DNA of 55,498 bases from an uncultured Verrucomicrobiales bacterium (GTDB taxonomy: Bacteria; Verrucomicrobiota; Verrucomicrobiia; Verrucomicrobiales; Akkermansiaceae), in contig CALKLP010000043.1 of the NCBI GenBank assembly GCA_937991965.1, positions 1 through 55,498 of the forward strand, in the 5' to 3' direction. Position numbers and translations under genes: made by a program. Below the pieces are notes generated by a model. The model was not told the DNA's origin and did no database searches. It saw nothing but the letters and a program-made list of their open reading frames with translations. Positions 28,621 through 36,270 of the stretch are shown piece by piece. Positions within the stretch are counted from its first letter, which is position 1, and each line of letters starts with the position of its first letter.

Positions 28621-28903
28621 TCTCTCCCCAATTCCGTTATTTTCACCTCAGACGGTCTCGGAGATGAAGACGCTAAACTCATACGTAGCGCCCTGAACTG
28701 CCAAGATGAGCGACATTCAAAAGCATTAGGAAGCCCCCAAAGGAAAAGATACACACACTACGACACCGCGACTAACACTCATACCACTACGATGAGCCAC
28801 ATCTCGTTACTCTAAAGACACCTATTTCGCAAACGGCGCCTACACCGCCGCTTTCCAGCATCTTTTTAATAATGAGGGAGCTTACGATTGGCTTAACGAA
28901 CCC

Positions 28904-29368
28904 ATGTCTCTAGTCGAACGACAAGGGCCTTCATCAGCGAAAACAGATCCTATTAGTGAAGCTTTCCTTCTCACTGTTGGCGGTGGTGGAGCAAAAGTAG
29001 CAGGGGCAGCTGGAAAAGGATTATGGGGCTGGTTAAAAGGGGCATTGAGTAAACCTACACCTAATTTTATAGGTAAAGTAGGAGAAGAGGCTGTGTCTGC
29101 AGTATATAACATTGGAGGCAAACAAAAAATCTCAATTAATGGTAGAGTTCGTATCCCTGATGGTATTACAAACACAACATTATCAGAGGTTAAAAACGTG
29201 AAGTCGCTTAGTTACACTAAACAGCTTCGAGACTTTGCAGATATAGCATTGCAAAGAGGTTTAGGATATAATTTATATGTTAGGCCATCTACAAAGTTGA
29301 GTGGCCCATTACAGAGTGCTATACGTCAGGGAACAATTAACCTTAAATTTATACCTGGAGTTAAATAA
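28904..29368 (+). CDS. Orphan polymorphic-toxin C-terminus, Tox-REase-7-like nuclease
   Basis: 154 aa from this ATG. The frame stays open back to 28796 and there reads YFANGAYTAAFQHLFNNEGA, close to the pre-toxin junction of Rhs/RHS-repeat proteins, so this is the severed toxic tip of a much larger secreted protein. Residues about 55-135 resemble the Tox-REase-7 restriction-endonuclease fold: GKVGEEAV, RIPDG (Asp86), SEVKN (Glu95, Lys97) and YTKQLRDFADIA, ending YVRPSTKLSGPL. That gives a PD-(D/E)xK nuclease active site. The stop shares a base with the start of the next gene (TAATG), which encodes a likely immunity protein. No Rhs core or secretion module is present, and the DNA is AT-rich. 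Confidence 0.75.
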   Translation: MSLVERQGPSSAKTDPISEAFLLTVGGGGAKVAGAAGKGLWGWLKGALSKPTPNFIGKVGEEAVSAVYNIGGKQKISINGRVRIPDGITNTTLSEVKNVKSLSYTKQLRDFADIALQRGLGYNLYVRPSTKLSGPLQSAIRQGTINLKFIPGVK

Positions 29369-29889
29369 TGGCAAAAACAGCAGCAGAATTAATGGCAGAG
29401 CTATCTCATGATAAGTCATTTGATAATATAAAGCAAAAAAAGGCAGAAAAAATTAAATCACTAGAGAATTTTTTTGCGTTAGATGAAAAATCAATAATTA
29501 CTGAATTACTCGGAATTGGTTTCGAAGTTAAGTCCGTTTGGGATTTTGTTAATAGCCCCAATAATTATGATGAGGCTATTCCAGTTCTTATTAGGCACTT
29601 AGATATATATCATCATCCGAGAGTTTTATCAGGAATTCTACGCGCTTTAGCAATACCTGAATTATCGAATAATGAATTACTTTGGCGTAAAGTTGTTGAG
29701 ATATTTTGCTCCTCAAAGTCAGATGTAGAGATTGAAATACCTGAAGAGAGAGGTCTCCAAGAAGCTGCTGCAATTGCTATTGAAGCTCTCTCTATTTCAT
29801 CTAGAAAAAAAGAACTTAAAATATTAATTAGCGAAAAATCAAAAAGTGATGGAGCTATTTATCTTAAAGAAAAACTTAAAAAGATATAG
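29368..29889 (+). CDS. Probable immunity protein, HEAT-like alpha-helical
   Basis: 173 aa, predicted all-helical, with two or three HEAT-like units (EAIPVLIRHLDIYHHPRVLS, then GILRALAIPELS, then LQEAAAIAIEALSI). Small HEAT-type proteins directly after toxin C-termini are a common immunity class. It starts within the toxin stop codon, so its synthesis is coupled to the toxin. Strongly AT-rich, lysine-rich coding (LKEKLKKI end) sets it apart from the rest of the window and suggests recent transfer together with the toxin tip. Function is inferred from position and fold pattern. Confidence 0.65.
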   Translation: MAKTAAELMAELSHDKSFDNIKQKKAEKIKSLENFFALDEKSIITELLGIGFEVKSVWDFVNSPNNYDEAIPVLIRHLDIYHHPRVLSGILRALAIPELSNNELLWRKVVEIFCSSKSDVEIEIPEERGLQEAAAIAIEALSISSRKKELKILISEKSKSDGAIYLKEKLKKI

Positions 29890-30478
29890 AGCGTCATGGG
29901 GGGCGAAGCGTTCCCAAAGGCGGGGTCGCAAGCGAGAATCGGAGTAAGCGTGGTGTCATGCCTGGCGCGGCCCTTTGGTGACATTCCATTGCCTTCGGCT
30001 TTTCTGCGCTTCGCTTGTAATGTGCGCAGGGTAATACGTCGTCTGGAAGTCCACCCAGATATGGGGGGCGCCTGGCCTCCTCCCCGCAAGCGGGTCCCCT
30101 CCATTTGATTCGCTGCGCTCACCCTTTGGGCATTCTGTGTTCATGTCTATCCTCGCTACGCTCGTATTGCCAACGAGACGAGCGTATTTGCCTAAGGGCT
30201 TTTCTTCGTAATCCTGACGCAGGTGGAAGATTAGGAACGAAGTGACGAAAGACCTTAGCCCAAGTATGCGAGGTTGAGCGAAGCGAATCAAACCTCCGGG
30301 CATCCTCGCCCGCGCTGTGTTCGTCGCCCTACAAGCGCTCAAATCTAGCGAACTTTTCCACACCGATGGTTGACATATCACTTACCTGTCCCTTTATGGA
30401 GCCTCAAAAAATCTTAAACCCAGCCCGAAAAACCGCTTTCCTTATTCTATGGGGTCAGGTTCAGTAAATGTTTGTCCT
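29890..30478. other. Gene-free 590-bp stretch with repeat R2 copy 2
   Basis: No supported gene. It holds repeat R2 copy 2 and further 'gcgaagcgaatcaaacctcc' type sequence. Near 30447-30470 is 'tggggtcaggttcag', a motif I associate with ends of small mobile elements, but no transposase is present. Confidence 0.55.
29941..30169 (+). repeat. Dispersed repeat R2, copy 2
   Basis: Matches copy 1 at 27238-27406: the first 101 bp at about 96% identity, then a private insert of about 64 bp (30042-30105) containing CCCGCAAGCGGG, then the shared 'tttgattcgct' tail. The insert shows that the repeat is built of modules. Confidence 0.88.
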
Positions 30479-31828
30479 TCAATATGTTATTGCCATTATA
30501 TGGCTCTTCGTCTCAGAAGCCAATTTTTCTACAACCTCCTCAGGAATACTCGGGTAGAGTTTCATTTTTCTGAGATAGGGATAATTGATCACTTCTCTGC
30601 CCTCTCGCTGATTAAAGATTTCTGCGACGATAGATGGATGAGTTTTGATTTTTTTTGCAAAGCTTTGAATTTCATAATGCTCTGGCTTCTTGTGCCTAGC
30701 GGCGAACTTCGTCAGTTCATCACTATAGACTAGTGTATCATCTGCCCATTGATCTGCTTCTTGTTCTTGTGCATCATTTGATTGATCCTCATAGTCAGCA
30801 ATGCTTTGCCCTACCTCAGTGATATGAAGCATCAGATGGGCTATTTCATGGAAAAGAATACGCCAGAACTGCGCATGATTTCGATATTTTAATCCATGAA
30901 CAATCACGGCCTTTACTGGACTCACCAACTTTGTGCAGCCTCTAAGGGCGGACTCCTTCATGATAGGCACGAACACAAGAGCCACTCCTGCTTGGCGTAG
31001 CACCTCTTGCACCTCTGGAATGATTTCCTCGATATCGTGTTGGCTATATTCTCTGAGTTTGTGCACGGCTTCACTGAGCTTATCGCGGTCATAAGGTTCC
31101 ACTGAGATATTAGTGGCTGCCTTTTCCCCTATCCAGCACCACATCCCAGCACTTACTGAGTTAGATGCCTGCTTCGTATCTTGGTAAGCCGCCATCTTTG
31201 TCCATGAATCATTGGTAATAGTCTCCACCTCTTGTAGGGTTGATTTTCGGAAAAGCTGACAGATTGCTGTTCTTCGTGACTTTAGGCTTCGAGTCTTTAC
31301 TACGAGCCCCATCTTCTGCATCGTCTTGTAGTCGACTAACGAGAGTATTTTCTTTTCTTCTTCATCTGGTTGCCTTTCTTCAATCACAAGCTTGGGTGTC
31401 GAGCTATTCTTCCAATTCTTCGTCTTAGCAATCTCAAAGGCAGCTTCACTTGCAAGCAAAGTGCGTAGGTTGATGCTGACTGACTTAGAGGGTCGCATAT
31501 GCCCACGTAGCCAGCGAGAGAACATTTTCTCACTATAACCTGTGATTTTGGCAGCCTGTTTTTGGTTCAGATCATACTTATCGAGAAATTCTTGAATCTC
31601 TCTAGGGGTGATAGACTCCATCACTTGATCAAGATACGTATCAATGATTTCTCCACCCGCATCGCCTATGACACAGCAATCACAGCAATCACAACGCTCC
31701 AGAGGGACGTCTGGCACAACCACTTCACCAACATCGGGAGCTGTAGTCGGATAATTCTCTACCACAGAATGCATATGACCGTCTTCACATTCAAAGCAGG
31801 CTTGGTTATCTGTTTGTTTCGTTTTCAT
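30479..31828 (-). CDS. YgiT zinc finger + HTH + ImmA/IrrE metallopeptidase fusion, candidate antitoxin/regulator
   Basis: 449 aa from the ATG at 31828 (MKTKQTDNQACFEC); the longer frame upstream overlaps the partner gene. The N-terminus has a YgiT/MqsA-type zinc finger (C11, C14 and a cysteine cluster CDCCDCC at 46-52). An XRE/MqsA-type helix-turn-helix lies at about 73-130 (LNQKQAAKITGYSEKMFSRW). After a linker comes an ImmA/IrrE (COG2856) peptidase domain with FHEIAHLMLH (zinc HExxH, about 326-332) and the downstream EQEADQWA glutamate. ImmA-type proteases cut XRE repressors; having both in one chain suggests self-processing or regulated release. The start overlaps the upstream small gene by ATGA, as in toxin-antitoxin operons. 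The zinc-finger + HTH pattern is that of MqsA/HigA antitoxins. Confidence 0.8.
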   Translation of the reverse strand: MKTKQTDNQACFECEDGHMHSVVENYPTTAPDVGEVVVPDVPLERCDCCDCCVIGDAGGEIIDTYLDQVMESITPREIQEFLDKYDLNQKQAAKITGYSEKMFSRWLRGHMRPSKSVSINLRTLLASEAAFEIAKTKNWKNSSTPKLVIEERQPDEEEKKILSLVDYKTMQKMGLVVKTRSLKSRRTAICQLFRKSTLQEVETITNDSWTKMAAYQDTKQASNSVSAGMWCWIGEKAATNISVEPYDRDKLSEAVHKLREYSQHDIEEIIPEVQEVLRQAGVALVFVPIMKESALRGCTKLVSPVKAVIVHGLKYRNHAQFWRILFHEIAHLMLHITEVGQSIADYEDQSNDAQEQEADQWADDTLVYSDELTKFAARHKKPEHYEIQSFAKKIKTHPSIVAEIFNQREGREVINYPYLRKMKLYPSIPEEVVEKLASETKSHIMAITY

Positions 31829-32202
31829 TGTTCTTGGTTGATTTGTATGAGTGGCAAAGGTGCGTGCCCAGTATCGTGCTTGTGTAGAGCAATCATAACC
31901 CGGGGCGGATCTCCCTTTGGTAAGAGCGTGATGTGAATCAGTAGCCCCTCTACACATTCATCCCAGCGCATCACATATTGGTATTTCTGGTGGTCTGATG
32001 GTTTGTTTTTCGGTTTAAAAAAGAGTTGGTAGTTTTCCAAATCTTGAATGAGTTCTTCAAAGAACGCTTTCTGACGTATTCCCCAAGTGTTTAGCCATGT
32101 TCGAGAAGGGCCATTGTTATCTAGAAATCGTCGCTTTTCATCACGGAGGCATTCTAGAATAAGAAGCCTAATCTCTTCACTCGCTGTTCGATGATCGGGC
32201 AT
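31825..32202 (-). CDS. Small protein, candidate MqsR-like toxin
   Basis: 125 aa. I do not recognise a firm family. The order of segments resembles MqsR/RelE-type ribonucleases: helices (EEIRLLILECLRDEKRRF), then 'WGIRQKAFFEELIQDLENYQ' and LFFKPKNKPSD, then strands GLLIHITLLPKG and RVMIALHKHDTGHAP with a conserved-looking histidine pair. It is the first gene of a two-gene operon and overlaps the YgiT/HTH/ImmA gene by 4 bp. The upstream region has a clear TATAAT and two palindromes. Toxin identity is inferred from partner and layout; a non-toxic accessory protein is possible. Confidence 0.55.
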   Translation of the reverse strand: MPDHRTASEEIRLLILECLRDEKRRFLDNNGPSRTWLNTWGIRQKAFFEELIQDLENYQLFFKPKNKPSDHQKYQYVMRWDECVEGLLIHITLLPKGDPPRVMIALHKHDTGHAPLPLIQINQEQ

Positions 32203-32215
32203 CTATATTTCACTG

Positions 32216-32275
32216 AAGTGCGTTTCCGCACTTATTGCAAGTTATATTATAAGAAAAAGTGCGTTTAAGCACCTT
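32216..32275 (-). promoter_or_regulatory. Promoter with two matching palindromic operators
   Basis: Minus-strand promoter of the candidate toxin-antitoxin operon. A perfect TATAAT lies on the minus strand (plus coordinates 32246-32251), 44 bp before the start codon. It is flanked by palindrome 1, AAGTGCGTTTCCGCACTT (32216-32233, 7-bp arms), between -10 and gene, and palindrome 2, AAGTGCGTTTAAGCACCTT (32257-32275, imperfect), over the -35 region. The shared 'AAGTGCGTTT' starts are 41 bp apart, about four helical turns. This layout is expected for autorepression by the HTH protein; the -35 hexamer itself is weak. Confidence 0.7.
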
Positions 32276-32280
32276 TTGAG

Positions 32281-32724
32281 AAATATAAACAGATGGATGT
32301 GGAAAAGTTTTTTGAGCATAGGTAGTTTCCGATGGCTTTTCCACTTTGGGTAGTTTTAACCTCGATTATAACCGTCTTACCATCAGGCTCATGTTAAGGG
32401 CATTAGATTGCCTCTATGAGAAAACGCCGTCCTGAAAAAGCGCAACGAACGGAAGGCCTCGCCTCTGAAATACACGTGAAGAGGGCGCAGCAAAACAAGC
32501 TCCTGCCTGACCCGTAAGCTACTCAAAAAACTCTCTGTGTCTCCGTGCCTGCGTGGTTTGAAAATCTATGTTCTATCCAAACCTCGAAGCGAATTCAGCT
32601 TCAAAACAGTATCAATTTCAGATGGCAATTATCGCTGGAATGTGAGAAATAAATATTAACTGTCGTAAAAAAGCCTTCAATGAGCTTGCTCTTTTAGGCC
32701 TAGTGTAGAGACTGACCGAAATTC
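32281..32724. other. 444-bp intergenic region at the right edge of the island
   Basis: No gene seen. It holds repeat R4 copy 2 and, directly after, 'gtgtctccgtgcctgcgtgg' (32537-32556), a type of sequence I recall as a very common dispersed repeat in environmental genomes. The promoter of the helicase gene must lie in the last 150 bp, but no clear hexamers stand out. Confidence 0.5.
32438..32540 (+). repeat. Dispersed repeat R4, copy 2
   Basis: Similar to 27575-27675: 'gcctcgcctct', 'gcgcagcaaaa' and the 'actctctgtgt' end are shared, with small indels. It encodes nothing recognisable. Confidence 0.65.
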
Positions 32725-34053
32725 ATGGAGGAAAATCAACCAAATCCAAGCACAGCAGAAGAAGTCGCCATTGACGAGCCGACATCAGACACTGTGGTAG
32801 AAACAAGCCCTGAGGAAGTAGCATCTGAGGAAACTGCGCCTGAATCAAAGCCTGAGGTGAGATTCGATCAGCTCGGTCTCACGGAGCCTGTGATGCAGGC
32901 GGTAAAAGAAACGGGTTACGAAACGCCAACCCAGATTCAACGTGATGCCATTCCTGTAGTCCTAGAAGGAAAGGATGTCATCGGAGCTTCACAAACTGGA
33001 ACGGGCAAGACGGCGGCCTTCGCGCTACCGGCCTTATCGCGAATTCAGAAAATTGGGAAACCCCAAATCGTGGTTTTGGAGCCAACTCGTGAGCTTGCAC
33101 ACCAAGTAGCGGAACAATTTGAAAAATACGGGAAACACACGGGATGCACCGTTGCGCTTCTGTATGGAGGAGTAGGATATGGCGAGCAAGTGAAAGCTTT
33201 GGAAGATGGCGCAGACATTGTCGTTGCTACGCCAGGTCGTATTATCGACCACTTTTACCGTGGCACGATGAGTTTCCGACACGTGAGTATTCTTATTCTG
33301 GACGAGGTTGATCGCATGCTAGATATGGGATTCCTCCCTGCCGTCCGCAAACTGGTAAACCTTTGTCCATGGGAAGACCGTCAGAGCCTCTTTTTCTCCG
33401 CGACGATGCCTCCTGCGATTGAGACCTTCGCGCAATGGTGCCTGAAAGATCCTGTGAAGATTGAAGTAGCTCGCTCGAAGGTCGCCAACACGATCCGCCA
33501 TGCCTTCTACCCTGTAGCGATGGACCAGCGTGATAAACTTCTTCTCGCCATTATCGAAGAAGCAGATTTTGAGAGTTTAATGGTCTTTACGCGTACCAGA
33601 ATGGAGGCAGATAAAGTCACGGAAAAAATCAAACGCAGTAACCTGGGCAAGGCCACCGCAATGCACTCAGACATTCGCCAAGCGGATCGTACCGCTGCGC
33701 TAAAAGGCTTCAAGGATGGCACATACAACATTCTTGTCTGCACCGATGTAGCTGCCCGTGGAATCGATATTTCTAGCGTCACTCACGTAGTAAATTATCG
33801 CGTACCAGAAAATGCAGAAGATTACGTGCACCGTATCGGCAGAACAGGTCGTGCTGCGCGTGATGGCGATGCCTGCACTATTTTAACCGCAGATGAATTG
33901 GAATTCGCCAAGGCCGTGGAGATTCTGACAAATCAGACAATTGAGCGTAAGAAGGTCGCAGACTTTGACTATACTTACACGGCTCTCCTCGACGACAAGC
34001 CTGCTGCACCACTTCGCAAGAAACGTCCTCCAGCGAAGCGCCGTCGCCGTTAA
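32725..34053 (+). CDS. DEAD-box-family ATP-dependent RNA helicase (DEVD variant), RhlE-like
   Basis: 442 aa. An acidic N-terminal tail (about 1-45, Glu/Pro/Thr-rich) precedes the helicase core: the Q motif (FDQLGLTEPVMQAV ... TPTQIQ), Walker A ASQTGTGKT (about 88-96), PTRELAH, TPGR, LDEVD (about 192-196, so DEVD rather than DEAD), SAT, and the C-terminal ARGIDI and HRIGRTGR (about 369-376). The tail ends in a basic stretch (KKRPPAKRRRR) likely to bind RNA. It unwinds short RNA duplexes in ribosome assembly or RNA decay. ruvC follows after 14 bp in the same direction. Confidence 0.94.
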   Translation: MEENQPNPSTAEEVAIDEPTSDTVVETSPEEVASEETAPESKPEVRFDQLGLTEPVMQAVKETGYETPTQIQRDAIPVVLEGKDVIGASQTGTGKTAAFALPALSRIQKIGKPQIVVLEPTRELAHQVAEQFEKYGKHTGCTVALLYGGVGYGEQVKALEDGADIVVATPGRIIDHFYRGTMSFRHVSILILDEVDRMLDMGFLPAVRKLVNLCPWEDRQSLFFSATMPPAIETFAQWCLKDPVKIEVARSKVANTIRHAFYPVAMDQRDKLLLAIIEEADFESLMVFTRTRMEADKVTEKIKRSNLGKATAMHSDIRQADRTAALKGFKDGTYNILVCTDVAARGIDISSVTHVVNYRVPENAEDYVHRIGRTGRAARDGDACTILTADELEFAKAVEILTNQTIERKKVADFDYTYTALLDDKPAAPLRKKRPPAKRRRR

Positions 34054-34067
34054 CAACGAATTGCCTT

Positions 34068-34571
34068 ATGAGAGTGCTCGCCGTTGACCCTGCTGTGCGT
34101 AATACAGGTTACGCGATTGTCGAGACTGATGGGCAAAATTTCCGTGCTCTCGATTATGGGGTGCTCAGTATCCCTGCTAAGCATAAGCAATCTCGGGCAC
34201 TAGCAGCAGTTTGCACGGCGCTTACGAACTTGATCAAAAAATGGGAGCCGGATGAAGTCGCAGTTGAAGCAATTATCTTTGTTCAGAGTGCGCGCACTGC
34301 AATATCAATGGGCGCCGCTAGAGCTGCCACCATGATTGCGGCCGCAAACTGTGGACTCCAAGCCTATGAATATGCGCCTAAGAAGGTAAAGAAGGCGGTT
34401 GTCGGAAACGGGAATGCCGACAAGCAACAGGTAGCCTTCATGGTTCGAGCTTTATTAGGGCTTTCTGAAACCCCACCCCATGACGCGGCTGATGCCCTTG
34501 CGATTGGGCTCGCGCATCACTATGCCACTGACCCACTCAAAGGGAGTCTGATTGATCGTAAAGAAGTGTAA
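34068..34571 (+). CDS. ruvC: Crossover junction endodeoxyribonuclease RuvC
   Basis: Resolves Holliday junctions with RuvA and RuvB. The 167-aa length is typical. The four catalytic acidic residues are present: Asp7 (LAVDPAVRNTG), Glu67 (VAVEAI), Asp139 and Asp142 (PHDAADALA), matching D7/E66/D138/D141 of E. coli. The loop KKVKKAVVGNGNADKQQV is also conserved. It follows the helicase gene by 14 bp and is probably co-transcribed. ruvA and ruvB are not in the window. Confidence 0.97.
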   Translation: MRVLAVDPAVRNTGYAIVETDGQNFRALDYGVLSIPAKHKQSRALAAVCTALTNLIKKWEPDEVAVEAIIFVQSARTAISMGAARAATMIAAANCGLQAYEYAPKKVKKAVVGNGNADKQQVAFMVRALLGLSETPPHDAADALAIGLAHHYATDPLKGSLIDRKEV

Positions 34572-34698
34572 ACAGGCGCTATCCCAAAAAGTTCTGTGAC
34601 AAATTGCTAGCCATTGGAGTCAAATTGTTTAGAAGGTTTCTCTAGATTGCGTTCCATTGCAATCAAGCCCTCCACATAATAATCTAAAAACAACAATC

Positions 34699-35931
34699 AT
34701 GAGCCAAACTAAAGAACTCGATATTAACGAAAAATTAGTTACGACCCTCGCCATCATCGGAGGTCTTATCCTTTTCGGACTTACTCTAACTAAATGCCAA
34801 AAAGGAGCAAGCTTCCTAGGTTTAGAAAAAGAAGTAGCTGCCCCCATAACGGAAGATTACACCGATGAGTTGTCAAACGATCGCACCAACCTTGAAGCGC
34901 AAATGAAAGCAAATCTCGAAGCTTCAGATGCGGAGTTAGCTGCACTGCAAGCAAAGTATGATGCCGATGTTAACGGCCTTACCAGTGAGATCGAGAAGCT
35001 TAAAAAGACTAAACCTGCTCAAGTACCTACCGCAACGAAAGCCGTTGCCGCAACTGCAGCGGTTGGAGCAATATCACTCACGGACTTCGATGCGCTGAAA
35101 GCAAAGTTCGCCGCGAAAGATACTGAACTAGAAGCACTTAAGGCTCAAATGTCTAATGCCGGTGGTGCAGACACTGATATCGAGGCACAGAACGCGGATC
35201 TCCGCGCCAAGCTGGACACCCTCACACTTGAGAAAAACAGTATCGCTAAAACAGCAGCTGATACGCAAAAAGAGCTCAATGACAAAATCAAAGAGCTTTC
35301 TGCTAACAAACAAGGAAATGCAGATGCTCTCCTGAAAGATAAAATCGCTGAGACTGACACGCAGTGGAAAAAGCAAATCGATAAGCTCAAAGTTGATCAC
35401 GAACTTTCAAAAGCAAAGCAACAGCAGGAATTCAACGCCAAGCTAGCAGAATATCGTAACATTGCCCGTGCTTCAAAAGCGAAGAAGGTATTTGCAACCA
35501 GCACGGACGATCTTGCTCCAGCGGCGAAGTCACTCATTGAATCCCTCGATGGATATGCAGGCAAATCAGAAGCAGACCTTAATAAGCTCTATTCAAATAT
35601 TGGTTCTAAGCAAAAAGCCAAACGTAAGCTTATCGTTAACTTCGCATCTGGTTCATCTGCAGTTGGTGCTGAATACCAAGAGAAAATTAAAGCTCTTCTC
35701 GAAAAAGCTTCTCCTAACAGCTACCTCCTAGCGGTTGGATACGCTGACACCACAGGAACAGCTTCCAAAAATAAAGCGCTCTCTAGTAAGCGTGCGACAA
35801 AGGTTGCTCAAGTGATTAAGCCTAACCTTAACAAGTCCCAATTTACACAAGCTTACTACCTCGGTCAAACCACGCGTTTCGGTGCAGATGAAAACAACCG
35901 TGTTGTAGAAATCTGGGAAATCACGGAGTAA
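34699..35931 (+). CDS. Inner-membrane coiled-coil protein with C-terminal OmpA domain
   Basis: 410 aa from the ATG at 34699 (MSQTKELDINEKL); the upstream in-frame ATG would add 14 residues of no clear character. A membrane helix near the start (about 17-34, TLAIIGGLILFGLTL) is followed by a long charged coiled coil (about 55-270, rich in Lys/Glu/Ala). The OmpA/MotB-like peptidoglycan-binding domain is at about 310-408 (IVNFASGSSAVG ... VGYADTTGTASKNKALSSKRA ... ENNRVVEIWEI). It probably links the inner membrane to the cell wall. It is a single transcription unit closed by a strong terminator. Confidence 0.87.
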   Translation: MSQTKELDINEKLVTTLAIIGGLILFGLTLTKCQKGASFLGLEKEVAAPITEDYTDELSNDRTNLEAQMKANLEASDAELAALQAKYDADVNGLTSEIEKLKKTKPAQVPTATKAVAATAAVGAISLTDFDALKAKFAAKDTELEALKAQMSNAGGADTDIEAQNADLRAKLDTLTLEKNSIAKTAADTQKELNDKIKELSANKQGNADALLKDKIAETDTQWKKQIDKLKVDHELSKAKQQQEFNAKLAEYRNIARASKAKKVFATSTDDLAPAAKSLIESLDGYAGKSEADLNKLYSNIGSKQKAKRKLIVNFASGSSAVGAEYQEKIKALLEKASPNSYLLAVGYADTTGTASKNKALSSKRATKVAQVIKPNLNKSQFTQAYYLGQTTRFGADENNRVVEIWEITE

Positions 35932-35955
35932 GCGATTCCCATCCTAATCTCTAAA

Positions 35956-35992
35956 ATCCTCTCTACGCTTTACAGCGAGAGAGGATTTTTTT
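35956..35992 (+). terminator. Rho-independent terminator after the OmpA-domain gene
   Basis: ATCCTCTCT (35956-35964) pairs perfectly with AGAGAGGAT (35978-35986). An inner CGCT/AGCG stem continues it with a one-base bulge and a TTAC loop, and seven T follow (35986-35992). The A-run before the left arm could make it work in both directions. The yidD reading frame begins immediately after it. Confidence 0.92.
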
Positions 35993-36264
35993 ATGCCAAT
36001 AGGGTTATCAAGAAAATCCTCCAGCTTCTTATTCGCGCCTACCAGCTTTTCATCTCCCCTGCCCTCAAGATATTTAGTGGAGGCCAGCCCATGTGTCGCT
36101 TTGATCCCTCTTGTTCACACTACTGTTATCAAGCCCTTGAGGAACATGGATTCATAAAAGGCATGTTTTTGGGAATAAAACGCATTTTACGCTGTCATCC
36201 ATGGGGGGGATGTGGTTATGACCCCGTTCCAACTAAATCGGATCGCTCTGATAAACCCTCCTAG
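35993..36264 (+). CDS. yidD: YidD membrane insertion efficiency factor, apparent frameshift at the start
   Basis: A small protein that helps YidC-dependent membrane insertion. The reading frame ending at 36264 contains [17 protein letters not shown], then [19 protein letters not shown], then [18 protein letters not shown], all the hallmarks of YidD, and it lies 6 bp before yidC. That frame has no ATG, GTG, TTG or CTG after the preceding stop. The only nearby ATG (35993, directly after the terminator T-run) is in another frame. Adding one base in the GGG at 36002-36004 would give [18 protein letters not shown], a normal YidD start. So either the sequence lacks a base, or an ATT/ATC start or frameshifting is used. 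The gene was too broken for simple ORF calling. Confidence 0.82.
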
Positions 36265-36270
36265 AATCCT

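Noticed and set aside
28552..28815. An 87-codon frame upstream of the toxin tip
   Set aside because: It begins in repeat R1 and has no start signal. It may include degraded pre-toxin sequence, but I could not support it as a gene.
29956..30381. A 141-codon minus-strand frame
   Set aside because: Its second half is repeat R2 copy 2, and no motif or ribosome binding site supports it.
35979..35984. GAGAGG as a ribosome binding site for an ATG at 35993
   Set aside because: It is the right arm of the terminator stem, and the frame from this ATG (53 codons) shows no protein family.
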